Shown: positions 1 to 7,068, counted from the stretch's first letter. The stretch is DNA of 11,555 bases from Gammaproteobacteria bacterium (GCA_012960755.1 DUAT01000086.1:1-11555), one strand, 5' to 3'. Made by a program: numbers and translations. The notes: a model not told the origin generated them from the letters alone.

Positions 1-121
1 CGTAAATCTGACTGAACATCAGCAATTACCATACTTGACCGTTCTTCAGAAAATGTGGTTTATTTCCCTTATCTTCAGGCAGCAAGTTTGTCTCGCGACA
101 ATCGTTTTTTGAGTATGGCTT

Positions 122-528
122 TACCTGTACTTTCTGGACTTCCTAAGCAAACTTGCTGCGCTGGTACCTGGACCCCGACATAATCTTGTTCGATATCATG
201 GCATACTCGCTCCTAATGCGAAGATTAGAAAACCCATCGTCCCCAAAAAGAGTATCAGGTCGATTAAGAAATTGAAGAACAAAAAGGGATGACAGAAGAC
301 ACAAAATGGCTGAAGAAGCTGTGAGTCGGAATGATCCTATCGCCCCCCTAACCTGGGCTCAACGACTCAAACGAGTCTTCAATATGATGGGGCCGCCTTC
401 GGATTACGCTATGCCCACTGTGCGGCGGCACCATGCGTGTCATCGCCGATATTACTGATCCAGGCATAATTCAAAAGATTCTCGATCACACAAGGGAGCC
501 GCCTAGGCCGCAACCACCGCCCATTTAA
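122..528 (+). pseudogene. IS91-family transposase, C-terminal remnant, frameshifted
   Basis: Three reading frames in succession give pieces of the C-terminal half of an IS91/IS801-type rolling-circle transposase. Around 122-292 the frame reads DFLSKLAALVPGPRHNLVRY followed by HGILAPNAK, which matches the 'LAALVPrPr.NL..YHGvlAP' block of the family, and stops at 290-292. From 306 the next frame gives LTWAQRLKRVFN, also a family signature. A further shift near 390 gives CPLCGGTMRVIADITDPGII, the zinc-knuckle-like C..CGG stretch, then QKILDH, and stops at 526-528. The upstream catalytic half (HUH motif and Tyr) is absent or lies off the left edge, so the product cannot act. The identification rests on remembered family motifs; the order of the blocks is correct and the frame breaks are seen directly. 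Confidence 0.8.
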
Positions 529-565
529 AGCGCTGCGACAGCAAGTCAATGCTAAAACGCTTGGG

Positions 566-665
566 TTAACAAACAGAATCACCCTGCCTGGTCAGCAAAC
601 CTTCTCAGTGATCAACCCTGCCGCTTGTATGCCTAAAGATCAGTACGCAGTCAGACATTGGCCAT
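566..665 (+). repeat. Degenerate direct repeat, copy A
   Basis: This ~100-base stretch resembles 2012-2112 in the same orientation. Both begin TTAACA, share CCCTGC, then CTTCTCAGNGATCAACCC (one mismatch over 18 bases), then AGATCAG, and end CAGTCA, ATTG, CCAT in the same order and at nearly the same spacing. Copy A starts 38 bases after the IS91-type transposase stop, so the repeat may be part of that element's non-coding right end. It shows no coding potential of its own. Confidence 0.6.
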
Positions 666-683
666 TCAGCGTATACAGCTGCC

Positions 684-713
684 TTCCGAAAATAATTACT
701 TCGGAATTTCTTG
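684..713 (+). repeat. Hairpin plus CTTG, candidate IS91 origin end
   Basis: TTCCGAA (684-690) and TTCGGAA (700-706) form a perfect 7-bp inverted repeat with a 9-base AT-rich loop. Three bases later comes CTTG (710-713). IS91-type elements carry a hairpin-bearing origin end downstream of the transposase gene, and this end abuts a CTTG or GTTC target tetranucleotide. The position, 155 bases after the transposase stop and on the same strand, fits. The element boundary would then be 709/710, just outside the acyltransferase gene. The inverted repeat is seen; the role is inferred. Confidence 0.4.
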
Positions 714-830
714 AACGGGATACTTCTACAATCTTAGGAAAAAGTGGTTTAAAATAACTATTCTCCATCGTGGGGCGTGGTTTTTCTCCTATGCCGGAGC
801 TCTTCACTTGCTTGTTGGGAGAAAACTCGA

Positions 831-1940
831 TTGCTCAGAAACGGAATCCATACAGCCCGGAGCGAAGAAGAAAAGGAAGCCGTCTACCGCTTTCGCTACC
901 AGATCTACGTCTCGGAAATGGGACGTTATACCGGAGTTGCGGATCACGAAAATCGGCGCTTCCGTGAACCCGAAGACAACACGGCACGCATCTTCTACGC
1001 GGCCTCCGAGGGACAAGTCATAGCGACTTCTCGAATGAGCTGGGGCGGCGACGCGCCGTTCACCGACCGTCTCGTCGATCACTACCGCCTCGAGCCCTTT
1101 CTGGCTGAAATTCCCCAGGAGGCAATGGCCGTTGGCGAGCGGGGAATGGTCAAACCTGAACTTCGCGGGAGCACGATCTTTTCAGAACTGGGCGAGACGT
1201 CCTCGAAATTCATCAGCGACAAGCGAGTCCAGCTGATTTTCGGCGCTTGCGAGCCTCACCTCCTGAGTCGCTATGTCGGCGAGGGCAGTCGAACTTTTGC
1301 TTCAAAGAATATCAACAGTCCCGACTCGGGCTATCTCATCCCGATCGTCAACGTCATTGAAGATATCGAGTATCTGCGCCGTATCGGCTCGCCCATGGCT
1401 GAAACGAGCCACGACTGGGGGAAAGACGCGCGCATTCCCGAATGCCTGGAGAGACTGCTCGCCAACGAGGGCAACGTGATGAGCCAGCGGCTCGTCGACT
1501 CGGGCCTCTACCTCGGAGAGGTCGACGAGGCGCTGGATGATCTCTCCGAGAACCAGGTCTCGGCCCTGGAAGGACTGACCCACGAAGAAGTTCTCGGCGT
1601 GTTGCACAAGAGCAACATCATTGACTGTGAGGCGGGCGACCACGTGATCAAGAAGGGGGGCACCGCCCGGAACATGTTTGTCATTCTCGAGGGCCATCTC
1701 GAGGTGCGAGACGGGAACGCACTGCTCGGCGTGTTTGGCCCAGGGGATGTTTTTGGAGCCATGGCTTTTCTGCTTGAACGACCGCGGGTCATCGACATGT
1801 ATGCAGCGACGGATTGCCGGATCCTGAGTCTCAGCGAAGGGACCGTGAGGAAAGCGATCGATTCGGATGCTCGGGGCGCTGCCCACCTGATGCTGAACAT
1901 CGCGAAGATCCTCTGCTTGAGGCTCTTGCAGACTCGCTAG
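831..1940 (+). CDS. LuxI/FeeM-like GNAT acyltransferase fused to a cyclic-nucleotide-binding domain
   Basis: A 369-residue protein from TTG 831. The frame is open from GTG 777, but that GTG has no usable ribosome site, whereas GGGAG at 817-821 lies 9 bases before the TTG. Residues ~5-185 look like the LuxI/FeeM branch of GNAT enzymes, which make N-acyl homoserine lactones or N-acyl amino acids: AVYRFRYQIYVSEMGRY (R20, R22), IATSRMSWGG (R68), GERGMVKPELRGS (E103, R104; R112-S114 at the acyl-donor loop position). After an acidic linker, residues ~250-369 form a Crp-type beta-barrel (KKGGTARNMFVILEGHLEV, then GPGDVFGAMAFLLERPR). The usual Glu of the FGE phosphate-binding cassette is Ala310, while the Arg is kept (R319), so canonical cAMP binding is doubtful. 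There is no HTH, so it is not a transcription factor. It is likely cytosolic. The acyl acceptor is unknown. Codons are more GC-rich than those of the neighbours, suggesting transfer. Confidence 0.75.
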   Translation: MLRNGIHTARSEEEKEAVYRFRYQIYVSEMGRYTGVADHENRRFREPEDNTARIFYAASEGQVIATSRMSWGGDAPFTDRLVDHYRLEPFLAEIPQEAMAVGERGMVKPELRGSTIFSELGETSSKFISDKRVQLIFGACEPHLLSRYVGEGSRTFASKNINSPDSGYLIPIVNVIEDIEYLRRIGSPMAETSHDWGKDARIPECLERLLANEGNVMSQRLVDSGLYLGEVDEALDDLSENQVSALEGLTHEEVLGVLHKSNIIDCEAGDHVIKKGGTARNMFVILEGHLEVRDGNALLGVFGPGDVFGAMAFLLERPRVIDMYAATDCRILSLSEGTVRKAIDSDARGAAHLMLNIAKILCLRLLQTR

Positions 1941-1941
1941 C

Positions 1942-1955
1942 GATCGGGTCCGATC
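1942..1955. repeat. GATCGG-GT-CCGATC palindrome after the acyltransferase stop
   Basis: A 6-bp perfect inverted repeat with a 2-base centre begins one base after the TAG stop (1938-1940). No T-run follows, so it is a poor intrinsic terminator. It could be a protein-binding dyad or chance. Confidence 0.3.
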
Positions 1956-2011
1956 GGTGCGGTCACGTGTTCGGGGAGCCCGCTGAGCTGCTCACACACT
2001 TCGCGACTGAA

Positions 2012-2112
2012 TTAACAGGTCAAAATCGCCCTGCTCGGCTTAAAAATCTTCTCAGCGATCAACCCAATAGTCTGTAAGCCAGCAGATCAGCATCGTGGCA
2101 GTCATTGACCAT
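2012..2112 (+). repeat. Degenerate direct repeat, copy B
   Basis: This is the second copy of the ~100-base repeat at 566-665, roughly two thirds identical by eye and in the same orientation. It begins 71 bases after the acyltransferase stop and ends 32 bases before the 3' end of the kinase remnant. No transposase fragment sits next to this copy. The two copies bracket the acyltransferase gene, so that gene may have arrived between two related element ends. Confidence 0.55.
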
Positions 2113-2144
2113 CTAACTTTTGATGACTGCGACGCCCCGTTTTG

Positions 2145-3190
2145 TCACCACTGGCTGAAGACTCGGATGCCATCTCTTCGGTGAGAAAACCAATCTGCCG
2201 CTTGCTTATCAATGTGCTGGGTGCTCCAGCCAGTGGGTGCTGATGATTTGTGTAACATCTCGCGATGCACCGGTGTCAGCCTGGTACTTACCGTTTCGTC
2301 CAACAGCTTCAGGAAGTTTCGTTTAAGGCGCAGTGACGGTCCCAGTTCTGACTCTTCGTTTTTAATCAGCTCATCCAAACCATCATGATCCAGATCAATC
2401 ACCGTCGCCATGAAGTCGAGCTTCTCCCGTTGATGCGGATCGATGACGACATATTTCTTAAGCAGTTCACCGATTTCTTTCTTGAGGGGTTTCAGTTCGG
2501 TGCGAAACCCGGTTTCACCGGATTCTCCGATCCAGGTTTTCGAATCAGCGCCATCGACCGTCGCTGCTACTCGTCTGGCGGCATTGAACTGTGTGAGCAG
2601 GTCTGCGCCGTTCCCGGGTCGCGCCACCCGGTCTTCGGACAGACAACGCAGCAGCAGATCATTAAGCGCCTGCGGCAGGGACGTCACAGTTACTTCGGGT
2701 CGGCAAAACGTTCCGTCGGCAGATGACCGGTCAGCATACGATAAGCCACTACACCAATGGCATAAACGTCATCCCTGGCATCCACGTGTTTTGCGCTCTC
2801 ACGCTGCTCCGGCGCCATATAGTGACGGGAGCCCATTGCCAATTGTGACATTGTCGAATCCGCACCATCCGGCGCCTTGGCAATACCAAAGTCCACGATG
2901 CGAACCTGGTTATTTTCGCTGAGCATGATGTTGGAAGGCTTGATGTCCCGATGAACCAGGCCCTTATCGTGGGCGGCCGCCAAGCCCTTCAGGGTCTGAG
3001 ACAGATATTCAAGCACTGTCGGCAATGCCAATGATCGCGGCCGCTCGGTTTCGGTCAGCTCTTCAACGGCTTCGGCATCAAACACATCCCTGCCTAACAG
3101 GTTTGCAAGACTGCGCGGCAGGTACGGCATTACATAGTAAGGAGCGCCTTCTGCGTACGGAAAGCCATCCGCGACAGTTCCGGACCAAGA
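2145..3190 (-). pseudogene. Ser/Thr protein kinase (Hanks type), N-lobe missing and frameshifted
   Basis: On the minus strand the frame open from 3190 reads GAPYYVMPYLPRSL (hinge region), then HRDIKPSN with catalytic Asp, DFGIAK (magnesium-binding Asp) and YMAPEQ (end of the activation segment), then ARDDVYAIGVVAYRMLTG. It stops at 2690-2692. Adding one base in the CCGAAG/TAAC stretch near 2693-2698 restores DPEVTVTSLPQALNDLLLRC and the last helices, followed by a ~130-residue C-terminal extension with a charged, helical look that I do not recognise. Nothing encodes the Gly-rich loop or the ATP-anchoring Lys: the frame meets a stop at 3191-3193 and runs into unrelated coding sequence. Even without the frameshift it could not be an active kinase. 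Such kinases phosphorylate Ser/Thr of cytosolic proteins; here the gene is dead. Confidence 0.85.
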
Positions 3191-3352
3191 TCATGGGTCA
3201 TGCAGTCCGGTACGGTGATGGCGTCGTCGAGGCCCTGGGCCAGAACATCAATCCCTGTCCTTCGATAGCACGCCCTTGATCAGCACAGCACCATCGCGTC
3301 GAAGTGCCTCGGATTCTTCTTCAGTTACACATCGGGTAGGTTTTTCTCTCAC
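3172..3352 (-). pseudogene. N-terminal fragment of a phytanoyl-CoA dioxygenase-like gene
   Basis: From GTG 3352 (GAGG about 11 bases upstream) the minus strand reads TEEESEALRRDGAVLIKGVL then SKDR and stops just after. A one-base shift near 3260 continues IDVLAQGLDDAITVPDCMTH then DLGPELSRMA. The pattern 'e.eafrrDGavvlrGvls.e.v..l..gld' is typical of the first ~50 residues of PhyH-family Fe(II)/2-oxoglutarate dioxygenases. The iron-binding HxD...H residues lie further into such proteins and are missing, because the sequence changes to kinase code near 3170. The family call rests on a short motif. It appears to be the 5' end of one gene joined by deletion to the 3' part of the kinase. Confidence 0.4.
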
Positions 3353-3678
3353 GGTAGTGTCATCCTCGTCTGAACCATAAAGGCGATAAAAAAAGACAGA
3401 CTAAGACCTGTCAAGTTCGGTCAGCCTCCTGGCCAAGCAGACAAAACAGTATCATCCGAATTGACTTTTATGGCAGTACCCAATTGTGCTCATTATTCTT
3501 GCACATTTATCTGGGAAGATTTTGATGAAGATCAAGTGAAACATTTTTATTTTGAAAGGGGTCCCAGGCGTTAGCCATTGAACTCCTGACTTTCCGTTCT
3601 AAAATAGTTCACTTTGATCTGAGTATCAAGGTCGGGGGATTTCGAGCCAAAAAAGGTCCGGGGTACTCTTTGTTTGCT
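3353..3678. other. Gap between the dioxygenase-like fragment and rubredoxin; no gene seen
   Basis: This AT-rich stretch holds no convincing coding frame, RNA gene or terminator on either strand. Short frames across 3609-3824 are shadows of the rubredoxin gene. I found no GC-rich hairpin with a T-run after the rubredoxin stop. Confidence 0.5.
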
Positions 3679-3861
3679 TTAGTTATCTCCATGCGGTTTA
3701 TGGTTGATAACGAAGTCTTCCTTGTAACGAACCGAGCAGGCAGGGCAGACGAAGTCATCAGGCAAGTCAGCAAATGGCATGCCGGGCGGGTAGCCCTCGT
3801 GATCGTCACCAAGTTTTTCGTCATAGCTGTAACCGCAGCCGGGACAAAGATGCTCAGCCAT
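3679..3861 (-). CDS. Rubredoxin, electron donor to AlkB
   Basis: A 60-residue iron-sulfur protein that would carry single electrons from a rubredoxin reductase to the membrane hydroxylase encoded just upstream. The two knuckles are intact: CPGCGYSYDE near the N-terminus and CPAC in DDFVCPACSV, giving the four Cys that hold one iron. The middle block GYPPGMPFADLPDDF is typical. The second knuckle has Ser where most rubredoxins have Gly. I chose ATG 3861 because it gives the usual 54-60 residue length and places the start inside the alkB stop (ATGGCTGA), an overlap that suggests translational coupling. The frame is open to ATG 3924, but the extra residues have no family counterpart. It is most likely cytosolic and co-transcribed with alkB. 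No reductase gene is visible in the window. Confidence 0.93.
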   Translation of the reverse strand: MAEHLCPGCGYSYDEKLGDDHEGYPPGMPFADLPDDFVCPACSVRYKEDFVINHKPHGDN

Positions 3862-5038
3862 TTGTCTGACCGTATTTTGCATATAGTCTGACTCGGGCAT
3901 CCGGGTCAATATTGATTCTGTCAAGGTTGCCCGCTATGTGTGGCAGACGCAGCAACCGGGCGTCCAGGATTTTGTACCAGAGCCAGGGAATGTAGGCAAT
4001 GATGTACATGCCGTAATAACCACTGGGTAGATTCGGTAGATCGTCAAAGTGCCGCAGGCTCTGGTATCTTCTCGTTGGATTGGCGTGGTGATCAGAGTGC
4101 CGTTGCAGGTGAAATAACAACAGGTTCGAGTACTTGTGATTGGCGTTCCAACTGTGGTGTGGCTGGCAACGTTCGTATTTGCCATCGGCCTGCTTCAGTC
4201 GTAACAACCCATAATGTTCAATGTAGTTTGCGCTCGTGAGCACCCACCAGGAAAAGAAATTGTGGATGATAAGAAAGGGAAGCATGATCCACCCGAAGAT
4301 TGCGATCAGCCCGATTTGCATGACAAAAGTCAGCACATAACTCTGCAATATTTCGTTGTGAATGCCCCATATGGATACAACTTTACGACCGAGCCGGTTT
4401 TTCTCGATAATCCAGGCGCGGTGGAAAGCGCCCGGAATTTCACGCCGTGCGAATTTGTAAATACTCTCTCCCATGCGGGCGCTGGCTGGATCCTCAGGCG
4501 TCGCTACATCGCGATGATGGCCTCGGTTATGTTCAATCCAGAAGTGCCCGTACGCAGGCACGGCGAGTACAATTTTCGCCAGTGTCGTTTCCAGCCTGGT
4601 TCGCTTGTGACCCAGTTCATGGCCTGTGTTAATTGCGAAGCCGTCAGCAAAGCCCACGGCAATGGTCAGGGCAAGAAAGCTCCACCAGTGTAAGTTCTGG
4701 GTGCCCACCCAAATAGCGCAGCCAAAAAATACGATGAAATGCAAGGGCACCGTTAAATAAGTCAGTACACGGTAGTAGGTATCTTTCTCAAGTTGAGGGA
4801 CAAGTACTTCTGGAGGATTATTTTCATCTTCACCAAATACCCAGTCGAACAATGGGCCCAATGCAAACATGAGACCCAGTGGCACCAACAGCCAGAGTTC
4901 ACTGCCTGTTGTCCATTGACCGGCAATACCCACGAAGGGGATAAGGGGGTTGACCAGGGAGAGCAACCAGAACCAGCGTTTTTTGTCTTGGTAGGTCACC
5001 AGACCATTGTCGGAGGTTTCAATCGCGTAGGTCTGCAC
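3854..5038 (-). CDS. alkB: Alkane 1-monooxygenase AlkB
   Basis: A 394-residue integral membrane non-haem diiron hydroxylase that converts n-alkanes to 1-alkanols with O2 and electrons from rubredoxin. All His motifs are present: NTGHELGHK (H140, H144), EHNRGHH (H170, H174, H175) and LQRHSDHH (H314, H317, H318), plus the AlkB signature NYIEHYG (271-277). About six hydrophobic membrane segments lie before residue 270. Length and motif spacing match the Pseudomonas GPo1-type enzyme, with long identical runs such as RVLTYLTVPLH. By remembered alignment, the GPo1 Trp55 chain-length gate corresponds to Met57 here. Start: GTG 5038 with AGGT 8 bases upstream; no in-frame ATG lies between it and an upstream stop. 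Its stop overlaps the rubredoxin start. No AlkS-type regulator is visible. Confidence 0.97.
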   Translation of the reverse strand: MQTYAIETSDNGLVTYQDKKRWFWLLSLVNPLIPFVGIAGQWTTGSELWLLVPLGLMFALGPLFDWVFGEDENNPPEVLVPQLEKDTYYRVLTYLTVPLHFIVFFGCAIWVGTQNLHWWSFLALTIAVGFADGFAINTGHELGHKRTRLETTLAKIVLAVPAYGHFWIEHNRGHHRDVATPEDPASARMGESIYKFARREIPGAFHRAWIIEKNRLGRKVVSIWGIHNEILQSYVLTFVMQIGLIAIFGWIMLPFLIIHNFFSWWVLTSANYIEHYGLLRLKQADGKYERCQPHHSWNANHKYSNLLLFHLQRHSDHHANPTRRYQSLRHFDDLPNLPSGYYGMYIIAYIPWLWYKILDARLLRLPHIAGNLDRINIDPDARVRLYAKYGQTNG

Positions 5039-5072
5039 TACCAGATACCTGTCGGCATTTAAATGTTAAGAA

Positions 5073-5081
5073 ATTGTAACA
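5073..5081 (-). promoter_or_regulatory. Candidate extended -10 promoter for alkB-rubredoxin
   Basis: On the minus strand TGTTACAAT fits the extended -10 form (TGn followed by TAnAAT, five of six bases). It would start transcription about 25-30 bases before GTG 5038. No good -35 box is seen at 17 bases, as is common with extended -10 sites. This is inference from a short match. Confidence 0.3.
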
Positions 5082-5225
5082 TGATCGTTAAATCGCTGAT
5101 CAGTCCTCCGACTCCGACCCGAATGACACTTACTTAAAGGGTATTTTGGGACAAATCGCCCGTCAAATAAAGGCAATGCCTCTTAGTTAAGAATCAATTC
5201 ATTAATTGATGATAGAAGGGGTAAC

Positions 5226-5300
5226 CTAGAGTGAGGAGGAGAGACAATGCCGTCAATGGTCCTAGAACCACTAAGGATGCCTTATCCCTCCTCGCTCTAG
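5226..5300. repeat. 75-base stem-loop with 14-bp arms
   Basis: CTAGAGTGAGGAGG (5226-5239) pairs with CCTCCTCGCTCTAG (5287-5300). Thirteen pairs are Watson-Crick and one is a G-T wobble when read on the plus strand. The 47-base interior contains a second small hairpin, TGGT-CCTAGA-ACCA (5257-5270). There is no T-run after it, so it is not an ordinary terminator. It could be a remnant of a small inverted-repeat element, a structured RNA or a site-specific recombination site. No target duplication is visible at its edges. Confidence 0.6.
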
Positions 5301-5464
5301 ATCAGCTTTGCAACAGCTCCTATAACGGGCCGTGTGTCGAATCACCTTTAACCAATATGAGAGGGCAGCAAAGCTTCACTTGGTAAAGGATATCGCAGCA
5401 ATGAAGAAACACCAAACGATAATAAATAGTCAAAGTATCGGCACAGATGTGAGCAAGGCAATGC

Positions 5465-5680
5465 TTGATATCAGTGCCTATTTTGGAGAAGGCCAGTTCA
5501 TCCACAGCGTCGAGTCTCATCACGTACAGGGTCGGCGAAACGCAGTATGTCGCCGTTGTGGTTGGCATGATGAATAATCACATACGCGACATCACCCGGC
5601 ACTACAGACAATGGAGTTCGACCAAAGGCGCCCCGGGAGATCGGGGCGGTGCCTCAATTTGGGTGTTTGCGTTGAAGTAA
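5465..5680 (+). pseudogene. C-terminal remnant of a PQQ-dependent dehydrogenase
   Basis: The last ~70 codons before TAA 5678-5680 read LITYRVGETQYVAVVVG and end RGGASIWVFALK. This matches the last beta-propeller blade and C-terminus of PQQ-dependent alcohol/quinoprotein dehydrogenases ('pityevdGkQYVAVlaG ... gg.lwVFaL'). The similarity fades upstream of about 5490, and nothing before it encodes the rest of the ~550-700 residue protein, including the PQQ- and Ca-binding residues. The full enzyme would work in the periplasm, oxidising alcohols to aldehydes. Lying next to alkB, it may be what is left of an alkanol dehydrogenase from the same pathway. It runs convergent with the M20 peptidase gene, 52 bases away. 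Confidence 0.65.
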
Positions 5681-5732
5681 GCACCCTGACCCCAAGAACA
5701 CCTGCCCGCCGAGATGAACAGATATTTTGGCA

Positions 5733-7025
5733 TTAAATATTCTCTGCAATACTCAACCGATGAATCAGGATTGCTGCCCGTTGTATTAGCAGCGGCAGAG
5801 TCGCAAGATCAATACTCTCTTCAGGTGTATGCGCGCCATTCCCCTCGGCCCCTATTCCATCAATGGCGTCGACGTATTGAGCCACGAAAGAAACGTCCGC
5901 TGCACCACGCTTGCCGGGATCATAGGCTTCAATTTCTCCATAACCCAGATCAACGCTCACCTTGCTGAGATGGGATAACAAAGCCTTATTACCCTCGGTC
6001 GGCGACATAGAGGGATACCCCTCAGCAAATGAGATTTTGGCCGAAGTCTGATTAAGATGATTGTTCTCAACGATTGCCCGCATATCTTCCCGTGCCTTTT
6101 GCTCCTGCTCAGCAGAAATAGTACGTAACCCGCCCTGCACCACCACGGTCTGTGCCACCACGTTACTTTTCCCAAAAACTTCACCTCGATTTAACGAAGG
6201 ATTGTAATCAACCTGAGTCCCTCCAAGAATCGTACCCGGATTGAAGGTCAGGTAGGTTTCCCCGGTAAGCTCTTCATGAAACGCATTGAGTATTCTAGCT
6301 GCCTCGAATATTGCCCCACTACCCACTGACTGACTAAATATCCCTGAAGAATGGGCTCGTTTGCCGGTTACTTCCAGATACCAGCCACTGGACCCCCTTC
6401 TTGCCACAGTTGCAGCAGACAGGCTGGTGGCGATTTCAAAACCCAGGGCAATGTCGCATCGTTTCGCCGCCTCCACCAGGTGATATCGGCTGACTGATTT
6501 TGGTCTGCCTGATTTTTCTTCGTCTCCGATCAGGGCGACAATGACATTGATATCTTCCAGCAGACCGGCTGCTTTTAGTGCACGTAACGCGTAGACGATG
6601 ACCACGTTGCCACCTTTCATATCGTTGACACCGGGGCCTGTCGCGAAGTCTCCCTCTCGATCGAACACCTGGAAGGGGCTATCTGATTCGAATACGGTAT
6701 CAAGGTGGCCTATGAGTAACTGACAACGTCCCGAACCTCGAGTTTCGGCAAAAAGGTGGCCACCCCGTTCTACCTCGCTCATATCATGCCATTGAGTATC
6801 CATACCGAGTGATTTGAACTCTCGTGCAAACACATCGCCGACCCGCTTCACACCGGCATGATTCATAGTCCCGCTATTAATATTGACGACTTCTTCCAGC
6901 AGGCCTATGGCATTTTCCTTGTGGTTAAGCGCAAAACTGGAAATGTCCTTTTCAATTGCTGACAATTCCGCCAGTGTCTCGAAAGCCAATAAGCTGGCTA
7001 GTGCCCCAACGACCCAATACTTCAT
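5733..7025 (-). CDS. Secreted M20-family zinc metallopeptidase (carboxypeptidase G2-like)
   Basis: A 430-residue exopeptidase of the M20 glutamate-carboxypeptidase group, which removes C-terminal amino acids or cleaves N-acyl amino acids. Residues 1-19 form a signal peptide (short positive end, hydrophobic WVVGALASLLAF, ETLA), so it is exported. The two-metal site is complete: GHLDTVF (H107, D109), GPGVNDMKGG (D135), IGDEEKSG (E169 catalytic, E170 ligand), GFE (E197) and GAHTPEESID (H399). The dimerisation domain sits at about 205-320. Start: ATG 7025 with AAGAGA upstream gives the signal peptide directly; the frame also opens at TTG 7055, which would add ten mostly basic residues. It is divergent from the TonB-receptor gene, suggesting linked function in taking up a peptide-like or folate-like compound. 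The true substrate cannot be told from the sequence. Confidence 0.9.
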   Translation of the reverse strand: MKYWVVGALASLLAFETLAELSAIEKDISSFALNHKENAIGLLEEVVNINSGTMNHAGVKRVGDVFAREFKSLGMDTQWHDMSEVERGGHLFAETRGSGRCQLLIGHLDTVFESDSPFQVFDREGDFATGPGVNDMKGGNVVIVYALRALKAAGLLEDINVIVALIGDEEKSGRPKSVSRYHLVEAAKRCDIALGFEIATSLSAATVARRGSSGWYLEVTGKRAHSSGIFSQSVGSGAIFEAARILNAFHEELTGETYLTFNPGTILGGTQVDYNPSLNRGEVFGKSNVVAQTVVVQGGLRTISAEQEQKAREDMRAIVENNHLNQTSAKISFAEGYPSMSPTEGNKALLSHLSKVSVDLGYGEIEAYDPGKRGAADVSFVAQYVDAIDGIGAEGNGAHTPEESIDLATLPLLIQRAAILIHRLSIAENI

Positions 7026-7054
7026 CCGTTTTCTCTTTTTAAGACAGGTTTCCA

Positions 7055-7068
7055 ATCCCGAGCGGGAT
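7055..7068. promoter_or_regulatory. Dyad ATCCCG-AG-CGGGAT before the M20 gene
   Basis: This is a 6-bp perfect inverted repeat with a 2-base centre, 29 bases before the M20 peptidase start. It could be an operator half-site pair or a small hairpin in the leader. The symmetry is seen; the function is inferred. Confidence 0.3.

Larger units (their letters stand above)
5039..5464. other. Region upstream of alkB; no intact gene
   Basis: No recognisable gene lies here. Overlapping short frames at 5320-5577 on both strands give proteins without any motif I know. A small AT-rich hairpin occurs at 5193-5210 (ATCAATT-CATT-AATTGAT). The larger stem-loop at 5226-5300 is listed separately. Confidence 0.5.

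Noticed and set aside
1302..1886. Long minus-strand frame opposite the acyltransferase gene
   Set aside because: It is a shadow of a GC-rich gene. Its protein is low in family-like motifs, and the plus frame carries two recognisable domains.
3539..3600. Possible tRNA-like stretch (GGGGTCCCAGGCG)
   Set aside because: No four-arm cloverleaf can be folded, and there is no TTCGAAT loop at the right spacing.
3862..3924. Longer rubredoxin start at ATG 3924
   Set aside because: The 21 extra residues have no family counterpart and would overlap alkB by 71 bases. ATG 3861 gives the usual length and a coupling overlap.
4214..4693. 159-codon plus-strand frame across alkB
   Set aside because: It lies wholly inside alkB on the opposite strand and has no motifs.
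5320..5577. Overlapping 81-82 codon frames on both strands
   Set aside because: Neither shows a known motif or a ribosome site. The plus frame overlaps the dehydrogenase remnant, which has clear family similarity in another frame.
5629..5648. CGCCCC/GGGGCG hairpin near the end of the dehydrogenase remnant
   Set aside because: It lies within coding sequence with no T-run, and is probably a by-product of Gly/Pro/Ala codons.
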